This document shows, one piece after another, positions 7,427-15,487 of a stretch of 64,000 bases of DNA (within the stretch, counting starts at the first letter, position 1; the number at the start of each line of letters is the position of its first letter). The stretch is taken from the NCBI GenBank assembly GCA_035296325.1, contig DATHBD010000062.1, positions 62,001 to 126,000 of the forward strand, given 5' to 3'. The translations under genes and the position numbers were made by a program. The DNA comes from DATHBD01 sp035296325 (lineage in GTDB: Bacteria > Actinomycetota > Actinomycetes > Mycobacteriales > Micromonosporaceae). Below the pieces are notes generated by a model, which saw only the letters and a program-made list of their open reading frames with translations, made no database searches and was not told where the DNA came from.

Positions 7427-8199
7427 GCTCGCCGACCGTCACGTCGACGGGACCGGGTGTGTCCGACGACGGTGCGGTTCGTCGGCTGGCTCGGGCCGCG
7501 CTCACCATGGCGGTGCGGGGGCGACGCGACCGCGGCGGGCCGTGGGGTGAGGCGGTGCTTGCCGAGTTCGGGGAAACCCGCGGACGGTGGGAAGCTGTCC
7601 GGTGGTCCGCCGGCGGTATCCGGGCCGCGTTGCGGGAACGCCGCGCGCAACGCCGTGAACTGCCCCGCCGGGTGCGGGTTCAACGACGCGCGATCGCCGC
7701 CGTCGTGATCGGTGGGCTGGCCGCAGCCGGCATCCAGCAGTGGGCGGTCACGCCCAGGTACGAGCCGTCCGGTGCCATGGAGCCGACCCTGCGGGTGGCG
7801 GATTACTGGCTGATGGATCGGATCAGCTTCCGGATCACAGGGCTCGCGCTGGGTGATGTCGTCGCGTTCCAGCAGACCGCCGACGGCGGTACCGCGTTCA
7901 CGGCGGTGCGCCGGGTGGTGGGCCTGCCCGGCGACGCGATGAGTTGCCGTGACGGTCTGCTACTGCGCAACGGCACCGTCGTGCCGGAGCCCTATCTCGG
8001 CGCCGGGTCCGGGGCGGCCGGCACCAACTGCGCACCGCTTACCGTCCCGGCCGGCGCGGTATACCTCCTCGGCGACAACCGGGGCATCGCGGTCGAACGG
8101 AATCCGGTCGCGGTGGACCGGATCGAAGGTCGATTGCTGACCCGGCTCTGGAACGCCGGTTCGGCCCCGTGGTGGCCACCGCCGACGTCCACCGCCTAG
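7423..8199 (+). CDS. S26 signal-peptidase-like membrane protein lacking the catalytic lysine
   Basis: 258 residues. The N-terminal ~85 residues form a cytoplasmic region (WGEAVLAEFGETRGRWEAVRW) seen in several PadR-linked membrane proteins. One transmembrane helix (about 86-105) and a type I signal peptidase domain follow: SGAMEPTL with the nucleophile Ser, DVVAFQQ, VRRVVGLPGD and LLGDNR. In active enzymes the box before VVGLPGD has Lys-Arg (KRVVGLPGD), Lys being the general base. Here it is Arg-Arg. The C-terminus lacks the second membrane anchor. It may be an inactive or repurposed peptidase under PadR control. The start codon overlaps the padR stop. Confidence 0.8.
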   Translation: MSSPTVTSTGPGVSDDGAVRRLARAALTMAVRGRRDRGGPWGEAVLAEFGETRGRWEAVRWSAGGIRAALRERRAQRRELPRRVRVQRRAIAAVVIGGLAAAGIQQWAVTPRYEPSGAMEPTLRVADYWLMDRISFRITGLALGDVVAFQQTADGGTAFTAVRRVVGLPGDAMSCRDGLLLRNGTVVPEPYLGAGSGAAGTNCAPLTVPAGAVYLLGDNRGIAVERNPVAVDRIEGRLLTRLWNAGSAPWWPPPTSTA

Positions 8200-8207
8200 C
8201 CGCCGCC

Positions 8208-8259
8208 CCGCCGTCATACCCCGCCGTCACACCCCGCCGTCACACCCCGCCGTCACACC
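8208..8259. repeat. Four tandem copies of a 13-bp unit
   Basis: Four consecutive copies of CCGCCGTCACACC, the first with one change (CATACC), start 9 bp after the stop of the peptidase-like gene and run directly into the palindromic element. Confidence 0.9.
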
Positions 8260-8260
8260 C

Positions 8261-8335
8261 TCGCGATCTTGCACTCGTGCCTCGGACGAAGTGGGCAAAG
8301 GCCGCAAAACGCGAGGCACAACTGCAAGATCGCGA
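8261..8335. repeat. Palindromic REP-like element, copy 1
   Basis: Left arm 8261-8284 and right arm 8312-8335 are 24-nt inverted repeats with two mismatches, separated by 27 nt. The right-arm core is the exact reverse complement of 56575-56596, and the left arm matches that site with two changes, so this is a dispersed family. It lies downstream of a stop codon, where it may also terminate transcription. Confidence 0.85.
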
Positions 8336-8775
8336 CGGGGGTTGGGTCCGGGGCGGTGCTCGGAGCGGCAGGCTTTTGGGCTGATCGGGGTGCCTGATCG
8401 GGCGGCGGAGTGAGCTGGTGGCGAGCCGGCGGAGGTGTGCGGGCGGCGGTGTCGTCGGGCCAGGTGGGTGGTTGCCGGGGACGGGTCCACGCACTCGCCG
8501 CTCGGTTGCACTGGGCTCAGCAGCGGGAACGCCGCGGTGGTAGCCGGTCGCGGTGACGTCGTGGACGCGGTTCGGTTGGCTCAGCTGCCCTTTGATGATG
8601 GCCGTAGGGGCAGCACTGGTGGTCGGTCCAGACCCGTCGTGGAGATCGGCAGCTCCGGAGGACGGTGCGCCGACCTGCATATGCTCGGTGCGATGGCACT
8701 TGCTCCGGCGGTGCCGTGCTCCGTGCGGCGGCGTACGGAAATGGCCGACCTCGCTGATGGTGAGGAGCGGCGCGG

Positions 8776-10713
8776 GTGAGGTGGGGTATGGCGGAGCGTG
8801 TGGACGCGGGCAGACCCGGGTTGACTCGGCTGCCCCCGCGTGGGCGTCGGCGACTGGTCATCGGGGGTCGGCGACCGCGCGCGCTGGCGGCCGGCATCGC
8901 GATCGTCACGGCGTTCGGCGTGACGATCGTGGCCGGTGCGAGCCGCGGCTACCCGACTGTGCGGCCACACCTGTTGTCGGGCTCCGCATGGTTGCCGTCG
9001 GCTCACGTCGGGCAGCTGACCCTGCTGGACGGTTCGACGGCGCAGGTCGGTGCCCAGGTGCAGGTGGCCTCGCCCGGCACGGTCGTGGACGTGGTCCAGC
9101 ACGGCTCGGCTGCCTATGCGGTGGACCGCCAGGCCGGGTCCATCCGCCGGGTTGACGGCGGCACGTTCCGGGTGGGCCCGGCCGCGACCCCGATTCCCGG
9201 CGCGGGCGGACACCTGCAGGCCTTCGCCGGACCCGACACCCTGTACGCCCTGGACACCGGGCGAGGCGTGCTCGCCACCGCCGACGCGGTTTCCCTCGCC
9301 GCCGTTGGAGGTCCATTGCCCTTGGCGATCGGCGTGAGTCCCGAGGCGGTGGCGCTGGACGATGCGGGCCGGCTGTGGATGCTCGACGCGCGCACCGGTG
9401 ACCTGAAGTGGATGCATCAGGGCCAGCGGCACTCCCGGCGCCAGGCCTCCGCGCCCGGAGCGGGCCTGCTGACGATGGCCGGTGGTGCACCGGTCGTCAT
9501 CGACACGAAGGCCGGGACGGCGGCCGTCCTGGACCCGCGGTCCGGCGAAACCCGGCACACCACCGAACTCGACCTCCGCCCCGACGACCGCATCGTCGTG
9601 TCGGGTTCCTCCCGCGCGCCGCGGCTGTACGTGGTCGCCGCCCGGGGGTTGCTCTCGATCTGCGATCTCACCGCGACCTCGTGCAGCCGGGCCGTGCCGC
9701 TGGCCGCCGACAACAGTGAACCGGGTCCAGCGGTCGAGGCCAGTGACCGGCTGTTCATCCCGGACTACCGCACCGGAAAGGTCTGGATCATCGAGCTGCG
9801 CAGCGCGCAGGTCGTGGCGCAGGTCCAGGTGCTCGCCCCGCAGACCCGGTTCCAGCTGCTCAACCGCGACGGGGTGGTGTTCTTCAACGACCCGGGAAGC
9901 CCACACGCGGGCGTCATCCACCTCGACGGCGGCATCCGTAAGGTCGTGAAGTACGACCCCACGAACCCCGGCGAAGGCCTCAGCGGCGGTGGCACCGCGC
10001 CGACCGCGCCGCCCACCACTCCGAGCGGCGCGCCGCCACCGGTGCAGCCGCCGAAGCAGCAGGATGCCCCGCCGCCGACTCGGACCGACCGACCGGTGGT
10101 GCCGCGGGTGAACCCACCCGCCGCGACGACGAGACCGCCCGCCGCCGCGCCGATGGTGACCACGAGTCCACCCGCCGCAGCGCCGACCGCGCGGATCGTT
10201 GCGTCCACTGTGGCTCCAGGGGTCAATCAGGACGTGGCGCTGTCGCTCGCCACCACGGGCCCGGCCAGCCCCGCCACGGCCGTCTGGCGCTTCGGGGACG
10301 GGCAGGAGGACACCGGACTGACCGCCAACCACCGCTGGGGCGAGGTGCGGACGTACTCGGTCAGCGTCCGGGTGACCTTCAACGACGGCCGGACCGCCGA
10401 CGCAGTGGAGTCGATCAGGGTCCAGCAAGTGGAGCAGGCGACCGGGTCGGTCACCGTGCGAGCGACCGAGGGCGGGACCGTGACCAGCCGGCCGCCCGGC
10501 ATCACCTGCCCGGGGACGTGCACGGCTGACTTCCCGAGTGGCACGGCGGTGACCCTCACGGCCGTGCCACGGGCGACCGCCACCTTGGGGGGCTGGGACG
10601 GTGCGTGCGCCGGGACGGGCAGCACCTGTGGGGTCACTGTCGCGGCAGGTCAGACGCAGATCGTACGGGTCGCCTTCGCCGTGCCCCCACCGGTCAGCCT
10701 CGCGGGGCGGTGA
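8776..10713 (+). CDS. Large secreted/anchored protein: beta-propeller, Pro-rich linker, PKD domain, Cys-containing repeat domain
   Basis: 645 residues. An Arg-rich start and a membrane anchor (about 36-56, ALAAGIAIVTAFGVTIVAG) precede an extracellular region of about 350 residues with propeller-like repeats (LYALDTGRGVLAT, LWMLDARTGDLKW, VWIIELRSAQVVA). A Pro/Ala/Thr linker (~400-470) follows, then a PKD fold (WRFGDGQEDTGLTANHRW) and a C-terminal domain with ITCPGTCTADFPSG and GWDGACAGTGSTCGVTV, the divergent InlB-like repeat type. Role unknown; a surface sensor or adhesin is plausible. The ORF ends exactly where a truncated GH2 gene begins, so the natural C-terminus may have been lost. An alternative start is ATG 8788. 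Confidence 0.75.
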   Translation: MRWGMAERVDAGRPGLTRLPPRGRRRLVIGGRRPRALAAGIAIVTAFGVTIVAGASRGYPTVRPHLLSGSAWLPSAHVGQLTLLDGSTAQVGAQVQVASPGTVVDVVQHGSAAYAVDRQAGSIRRVDGGTFRVGPAATPIPGAGGHLQAFAGPDTLYALDTGRGVLATADAVSLAAVGGPLPLAIGVSPEAVALDDAGRLWMLDARTGDLKWMHQGQRHSRRQASAPGAGLLTMAGGAPVVIDTKAGTAAVLDPRSGETRHTTELDLRPDDRIVVSGSSRAPRLYVVAARGLLSICDLTATSCSRAVPLAADNSEPGPAVEASDRLFIPDYRTGKVWIIELRSAQVVAQVQVLAPQTRFQLLNRDGVVFFNDPGSPHAGVIHLDGGIRKVVKYDPTNPGEGLSGGGTAPTAPPTTPSGAPPPVQPPKQQDAPPPTRTDRPVVPRVNPPAATTRPPAAAPMVTTSPPAAAPTARIVASTVAPGVNQDVALSLATTGPASPATAVWRFGDGQEDTGLTANHRWGEVRTYSVSVRVTFNDGRTADAVESIRVQQVEQATGSVTVRATEGGTVTSRPPGITCPGTCTADFPSGTAVTLTAVPRATATLGGWDGACAGTGSTCGVTVAAGQTQIVRVAFAVPPPVSLAGR

Positions 10714-12143
10714 TCGGCGGCGCGGTGCCGGACTGGATGCGCGACGTCGACGGCGCGATGATCCGGGCCAGCCACGCCAACTTCATCCGCTGGATGCACA
10801 TCTCCGCGCCGCCGGCCAACATCCGGATGACCGACCGGTACGGCATCGTGTCGGTCCAGCCCGCCGGCGACAAGGAGGGCGACGTCACCGGCCGCCGGTG
10901 GGACCAGCGGGTCGAGGTGATGCGGGACGCGATGATCTACTTCCGGAACAGCCCGAGCATCGTGTTCTGGGAGGCCGGCAACCAGTTCATCACCACGGCG
11001 CACATGCGGCAGATGACGGATCTGCGCAAGACCTGGGACCCGCACGGCGGCCGGGCGATGGGGTGCCGATCGATCAGCGACCCGGCCACCGTGGACGCCG
11101 CCGAGTGGACCGGCACCATGCTGAACCGGCACTTCTCCACCTACGCCCGGGACCAGATGCCGATCCTGGAGAGCGAGTACACCCGCGACGAGGCCCCGCG
11201 CCGGGTCTGGGACAACTACTCCCCGCCGGATTTCGGGTACAAGACCGGCCCATTGGTCACCTGGCACTGGAACTCCGAGGAGTTCGCCAGCACGGTGGCC
11301 GCCTCGACCCGGTGGGAGTTCTGGAGCCAGCGCATCCAGGGGCCGGGCGATCGCCGGTACTCCGGCGCCGCCGCACTCATCTGGGCCGACTCCAACCAGC
11401 ACGGTCGCCAGTACGGGTTTGAGACGAACCGGCTCTCCGGCCGGGTCGACGCGGTGCGCATCCCGAAGGAGTCGCTGTACAGCTTCCGGGTCATGCAGAA
11501 TCCCAACCCGGATCTGCACATCGTCGGGCACTGGACCTACCCGGCGAATACCACCAAGACCATCTTTGTGATGGCGTCGGCCCCGGTGGACCGGGTCGCG
11601 CTGCTGGTCAACGGCGTCCAGGTGGGGAACGACACGGCGGCCACCCAGGACTTCCTGTACTCCTTCGACAACATCCGATTCTCGGCGGGCACGCTCACCG
11701 CGGTCGGGTACAACGCTGCCGGGCAGGAGGTCGTGCGCGCTTCGGAGACCACGGCCGGCCCGGCGGTGGCGCTGAAGCTCACCCCGTACGCGGCTCCGGG
11801 CGGGCTGCGCGCCGACGGCAGCGACATCGCCTTCTTCGATGTCGAGGCGGTCGACGCCCAGGGTCGGCGGATGCCCACCCACCAGGCCCGGGTGGACTTC
11901 ACGTTGACCGGTCCAGGGCGGTTCCTGGGCGGGCTGAACTCCTACCGGCAGTACAGCGTGCACAAGTCCTTCATCGACACCGAAGCCGGGATCAACCGGG
12001 TCTTCGTCCGGGCCGGTCGCACGGCCGGCACCTTGACCCTGCGGGCCACGAGCAGCGGTCTGTCCGCCGGCACCGCCTCGGTGACGTCGACCTCCTTCAG
12101 CGTGAGCAACGGACTGACCACCCAGATGCCGGTCGGCTACTGA
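10710..12143 (+). pseudogene. 5'-truncated glycoside hydrolase family 2 (beta-galactosidase-like) gene
   Basis: Homology to GH2 enzymes starts abruptly at GGAVPDWMRDVDG and continues with SHANFIRWMHIS, PAGDKEGDVTGRRWDQR, NSPSIVFWEAGN and PILESEYTRDEAPRRVW, the catalytic barrel. C-terminal Ig-like domains follow (LLVNGVQVGNDTAATQDFLY ... VEAVDAQGRRMPTHQARVDF). The N-terminal sugar-binding and sandwich domains, several hundred residues, are missing, and no signal peptide remains. The frame could still be translated from GTG 10710, overlapping the upstream TGA (GTGA). The product would lack half of the usual fold. I read it as a deletion scar between two genes. Confidence 0.75.
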
Positions 12144-12159
12144 GCCCGGGTCGGAGCCG

Positions 12160-12964
12160 TCAACCCGCAGCCGGCTCGGCCGCCGGCTGCGGGAAGCGTT
12201 CCGCGAAGAACGGCGTCCACTCGTCGGGCAACGCCGGGGCATCCGGCCCGTACAGGTAGAGGTAGCAACTGATCCCGACCATGTCACCGGCGCCCTCCGC
12301 GGTCAGAAACGCGTGACCCGGCGCGGGCTGGTCGAGCAGGAGGAAGTACGTCGAGGTCGCGGCGAGCTTCTGGGCGCTCTGTACGGTGCCGGTCAACGGA
12401 GGGACGCCTGCGCCCGAGGTCTGGAAGCGGCTTCCCGCCCGCAGGTCGGCTGGAACGCCGAGTTCGGCGCAGAGCTTCACGAACGCCGCGTCGTGGGGTC
12501 CGGCGACCATTCCGGTCGGGATGATGGCGCGGGCTCGTTGCCGCGGGAAGTGGGTCAGGTGCAGGCGCAGGTTCTCCAGGAAGATCCGCCACCCGGAACT
12601 CATGCCGTCGAAGTCGGCGTCCCAGTCCTCGCCCGGGCCGAAACCGCTGTTGACCAGCCGGACCACGCAGGTGCCGCCGTCGCGCGCCTCGACCAGCCAC
12701 TCGAACGCGAGGGCCCGCTCGCCCTCGGTGGAGAACACCACGCGGTGCGGCGGCTGGAAGGTGGAGACCTTCGCGGACTCCTCGCCGAAGGAGCCGAAGT
12801 CCATCCGTACGGTGCCGCCCTTCGTGCTCCTCGACCTGGTGCGGGACGAACCACGAGGTGATGCCGGGCCCGGTCGCGATGGCCTCCCACACCTCTTCCG
12901 GCGATCCGGGTACTTCGACGGACAGGTCGATGACCCGCTGTTTGTCGACCGGTTGCTCACTCAT
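12160..12964 (-). pseudogene. SRPBCC (AHSA1/activator-of-Hsp90-like) protein gene with a +1 frameshift
   Basis: The first 49 codons from ATG 12964 encode MSEQPVDKQRVIDLSVEVPG and SPEEVWEAIATGPGITSWF, a typical SRPBCC start. After EEHEG the frame runs out of homology, and the family sequence resumes in another frame as GGTVRMDFGSFGEESAKV and continues to the end at 12160. Dropping one G in the GGG run complementary to 12818-12820 restores one frame. So the gene is broken by a single-base insertion, or the base is a sequencing error. The repaired protein has about 267 residues with two SRPBCC-like halves. It overlaps the ArsR-type regulator by 8 bp and was its likely partner. Confidence 0.85.
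12164..12193. terminator. Bidirectional hairpin between the GH2 remnant and the SRPBCC gene
   Basis: CCCGCAGCCGGC (12164-12175), 6-nt loop, GCCGGCTGCGGG (12182-12193): a perfect 12-bp stem 20 bp after the GH2 stop. It overlaps the last codons of the SRPBCC gene, so the arm also encodes part of its C-terminus (PQPAAEPAAG). Confidence 0.65.
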
Positions 12965-13559
12965 GATTCGTGCTCCCTTCCAGGGGCCGTACGTGGCTGA
13001 TGGCGACGATGCGGTACCAGCGGCCACCGGGGCTGGACTCGTCGTGGTAGCGAGCCGCGATCGTGCGCACGGCGTCGGCGAGCTCGGCCGCGCACGCGGC
13101 ACGGTCGTCGGCGGAGGCGAACCGCACCTCGGTATCGATGGACAGCGTGGGTAGCCGCTTGCCGGCGCTCTGCGCCCCCCGGAGCAGTTCCCCCACCTCC
13201 CGGACCGCGCGGGCGGCCAGGGCGACGAGGTAGCCGGCCGAGAGCCGGTCGCGCATGCGGGTGGGATCGACGCCGGCGGTGCCCATCGCCGCGGGGGAGA
13301 CCACGTACCCCTGGGCGCTGGCGGCGAGGATCCGCTCGGTGATGCCGCCATGGTTGCGCTGCCCGATCTCGAGCACCAGGCCCTGGTCCTGCAGCGCCTT
13401 CAGGTGGTAGCCGGTCTGCTGCCGCGGCAGGCCCAGGCGGGCCGCGAGGGCGGCCGCCGACGCCGGCTCCGCGGCGAGCGCGGCGAGCAGTCGGGAGCGC
13501 CGCGGGTCGAGGGCGAGGACCGCGGTGGCCGGATCCTCGATCACGGCGATGTCTGTCAC
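12957..13559 (-). CDS. ArsR-type winged-helix transcriptional regulator
   Basis: 200 residues from GTG at 13559 (start VTDIAVIEDPATAVLALDPR). The DNA-binding part (about 14-75) is LLAALAAEPASAAALAARLG ... TGYHLKALQDQGLVLEIGQR, a winged helix of ArsR type; a C-terminal sensing or dimer part of about 120 residues follows. ArsR genes paired with SRPBCC/AHSA1 genes are common. Here the stop overlaps the SRPBCC ATG. A perfect 11-bp inverted repeat overlies the likely promoter just upstream, so autorepression is probable. The much longer frame upstream of 13559 is not supported by family length. Confidence 0.85.
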   Translation of the reverse strand: MTDIAVIEDPATAVLALDPRRSRLLAALAAEPASAAALAARLGLPRQQTGYHLKALQDQGLVLEIGQRNHGGITERILAASAQGYVVSPAAMGTAGVDPTRMRDRLSAGYLVALAARAVREVGELLRGAQSAGKRLPTLSIDTEVRFASADDRAACAAELADAVRTIAARYHDESSPGGRWYRIVAISHVRPLEGSTNHE

Positions 13560-13565
13560 GGGAGC

Positions 13566-13600
13566 ATTCTGGCCCTTGACAGGAATTATTGTCAAGGGCC
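13566..13600 (-). promoter_or_regulatory. Promoter overlapped by an 11-bp-arm palindromic operator
   Basis: GGCCCTTGACA (13571-13581), 8-bp spacer GGAATTAT, TGTCAAGGGCC (13590-13600): perfect arms. On the minus strand TTGACA (complement of 13590-13595) is an exact -35 box, and CAGAAT (complement of 13566-13571), 18 bp away, is a fair -10. The operator therefore covers the promoter of the ArsR/SRPBCC unit, ending 12 bp from the start codon. Confidence 0.78.
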
Positions 13601-13849
13601 GGCTCATTGCTGACGTGTTGCGGCGCACCGGACCGGTCCGGCTCGGGTACATCCGACCGCTCCCTCGTGGGCTTCTGCCTGCCCTCAACGCTTCCGGGAA
13701 GGGCTCCGGGCGGTAAGGCGGATCGCTGGCCGTTGTGTGGGGGGTCTGGTACTCCCACGCGGGTGCGCCGGCGCGTGCTGCCGCCGAGCGTCGCAGTGCC
13801 GAAGGAGGTCGTGCCAAGCTGTCCGGACCACCGCCGCGATTGGAGAGCC

Positions 13850-14044
13850 ATGAAGTACCTCGTCGCCGTCCTCGTCGCCGTCCTCGTCGCAGTTCTTGGC
13901 GTCGGGATCGGCGTCACCGGCTTCGTGCTCGGCGGAGCCGACGACTCGCCGGGGCTGCAGGGCCTTGGCGCCGCGATCGCCATCGGCGCGGTTGCCTTCG
14001 GTGTACGGACGGTCCGCCGCAGCAGGCACCAGCGAGAGCAATGA
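13850..14044 (+). CDS. Small two-helix membrane protein
   Basis: 64 residues. The first hydrophobic stretch starts MKYLVAVLVAVLVAVLGVG, with a short repeated VAVL pattern; the second (LGAAIAIGAVAFGVRTV) precedes a basic tail (RRSRHQREQ). GGAG lies a few bases before the ATG. The stop overlaps the ATG of the downstream phosphotransferase fragment (ATGA). Function unknown. The first helix is encoded by an imperfect 12-bp repeat (GTCGCCGTCCTC), which could vary in copy number. Confidence 0.6.
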   Translation: MKYLVAVLVAVLVAVLGVGIGVTGFVLGGADDSPGLQGLGAAIAIGAVAFGVRTVRRSRHQREQ

Positions 14045-14300
14045 CGACTCGCACGTTCCTGCTGCTGGACGACGTACGCGACCCGGTGACAGCGGAACTG
14101 GGCGCCGATCGCGGGCTCATCGCGCTGGACCGACTGACCGGCGGGAGCAAGAAAGGTGTCTACCTGCTTCGGCTGGACGACCGGGCGACGGTGATCCTCT
14201 ACGTGTGGGGGCCGGGAAGAACTCCTGGCCACCGTCGCCGACCATCCCGGCCGACCCGTTCACCGACGCGTCAGGCGCGGAGCTGTTCGCCGCAGATACG
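14041..14300 (+). pseudogene. N-terminal fragment of an aminoglycoside-phosphotransferase-family kinase gene
   Basis: ATG 14041 begins MTTRTFLLLDDVRDPVTAEL and continues ALDRLTGGSKKGVYLLRLD, the N-lobe of a phosphotransferase. After VILYVW (about 14205) the sequence shifts frame and continues in the neighbouring one as GKNSWPPSPTIPADPFTDAS, and homology stops near 14300. The catalytic lobe is absent. The break coincides with an ISL3 transposase remnant on the other strand, so the gene was probably cut by transposition and later deletion. Confidence 0.7.
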
Positions 14301-14590
14301 GGTCATCTCCATGCTGACGGCTCGGATGCGGGCGCGTCGTTCGGATCCGCGCAGGTCGTAGGACGCGGTCAGGGTGGCGCTGGTATGGCCTTCGGCGATG
14401 TGCACGAACCGGCCGGTGTCGTGGTCGGTCACGATGGTGAGGAACGTGCGGCCATTGCGGTAGCAGATCTCATCCACGCCGATGCGGTGCGGGCCGTCCA
14501 GACGGTCGTTGTCCAGGTGGGCGTCGACCAGGCCGCTTGGCCAACCCAACCCGCAAGATCCTCGAAATCGCGGGTGTGTCGGGCGCCTAA
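14271..14590 (-). mobile_element. ISL3-family transposase remnant
   Basis: The minus strand encodes VDAHLDNDRLDGPHRIGVDE, then ICYRNGRTFLTIVTDHDTGR and IRAVSMEMTRI. This is the start of the DDE domain of ISL3 transposases, with its first catalytic Asp in GVDE. A further piece upstream (FEDLAGWVGQ, about 14555-14585) fits the region before it but in another frame, with the intervening helix-turn-helix part deleted. Neither terminal inverted repeats nor the last two-thirds of the enzyme are present. It is a dead fragment fused to the phosphotransferase pseudogene. Confidence 0.72.
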
Positions 14591-14665
14591 GATCGCCGGC
14601 GAACCGAATGCTGACCAGCGCCCCGAAAGGTAGGTCGGGATGACCGAGGCGACGATCGTCCAGAG

Positions 14666-15487
14666 CTATCTTTCGGATTTTCGGAGTGGATGTCCGATGG
14701 TCGATGTCGCGTCCGAGTAGCTGCCTGTGAAATCGGTCAGCTCGTCCACGGCGGTCTCCAGGGCCGCGTGAACGCCCTGCTCGATCATGCGCTGGTAGGC
14801 CGGATCGCCGGATGCCGCGGTGCGGCGGATGCCCTCGGCTGATGCTCGGACACGTTGGCGGACGGTGTCGATGAACTGATCGACGGGGCTGTCCGAGCCG
14901 TAGGTGTCCAGGAAGAGTCGCAGCCGTCTCGGCCGGTCAGCGAACGCTGTGAATCCTTCCGCCGTCACGACGTGGCGGGCGTGCAAGGGGACCCAGGCGA
15001 ACGCGGTGAAGGCCACGTCCCATTCGGCTGTGGCGGGACCGGCGAAGTCCCAGTCAAAGAATCCGACGAGGCGGCCGTCGGCCCAGGCCGCGTTGTAGGG
15101 AGCGGCGTCGTTGTGACCCACGATCAGGCCCGGCCGCCACGCCCCTCCCTCTCGCCAGATCGCGTCGTCAGGAGGAACGAAATCCGTGACAGCGGTGTGG
15201 AAGTCGCGAAGCCAGCGCGCGACCTGGCATAGCGCCTCGTCGCTGTGCGTCCAGCGCGGCCATGGCCGCGTGGTCCCCACCGTTTCGCCAGGCAGGAACG
15301 AGAGTACTTCCCGGCCCAGCATGTCGAAGCCCAGTGCGCGTGGGGCTCCGGTGAAGCTAACCGTTTCCAGGTGCCGGAGCAGCGCGTGCACGGATGGTGT
15401 CCACGGTCCGGCATGACGGCGAACGGTGTCGCCGACACGAACCGCGCCGCCGGTGTTGCCGCCAATGAGCTTCTGTTCGCCGGTCAC
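14666..15487 (-). CDS. Aminoglycoside-phosphotransferase (APH) family kinase
   Basis: 273 residues. The nucleotide lobe includes GGAVRVGDTVRRHAGPW. The catalytic loop is VGHNDAAPYNAAW (HND..PYN pattern with the catalytic Asp) and the metal-binding segment is VGFFDWDFAGPATAEWD. These are the conserved features of APH/choline-kinase-like enzymes, which phosphorylate small hydroxylated substrates. The substrate cannot be read from sequence, and drug resistance should not be assumed. It lies beside the fragment of another APH-family gene. The start MTGEQKLIGGNTGG at 15487 fits family members. Confidence 0.82.
   Translation of the reverse strand: MTGEQKLIGGNTGGAVRVGDTVRRHAGPWTPSVHALLRHLETVSFTGAPRALGFDMLGREVLSFLPGETVGTTRPWPRWTHSDEALCQVARWLRDFHTAVTDFVPPDDAIWREGGAWRPGLIVGHNDAAPYNAAWADGRLVGFFDWDFAGPATAEWDVAFTAFAWVPLHARHVVTAEGFTAFADRPRRLRLFLDTYGSDSPVDQFIDTVRQRVRASAEGIRRTAASGDPAYQRMIEQGVHAALETAVDELTDFTGSYSDATSTIGHPLRKSER

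Larger units (their letters stand above)
8200..8775. other. 576-bp intergenic region with tandem and palindromic repeats
   Basis: The first 135 bp hold a 13-bp tandem repeat and a large imperfect palindrome, listed separately. From 8340 to 8770 I see only long random-looking frames on both strands, typical of high-GC non-coding DNA, and no recognisable domain or RNA. A promoter for the propeller-protein gene should lie near its 3' end. Confidence 0.5.

Noticed and set aside
8208..8335. CRISPR array
   Set aside because: The 13-bp units are directly abutting without spacers, and no cas gene is present anywhere in the window.
8581..10428. 615-codon minus-strand frame opposite the propeller/PKD gene
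   Set aside because: Antisense shadow. The plus-strand protein has a membrane anchor and recognisable domains; the minus frame is Gly/Arg/His-rich.
10650..12287. 545-codon minus-strand frame across the GH2 remnant
   Set aside because: Antisense shadow of the GH2 sequence, which has clear homology on the plus strand.
13896..14633. One continuous 245-codon gene on the plus strand
   Set aside because: It is a chance joining of a frameshifted kinase fragment with the antisense of an ISL3 remnant.
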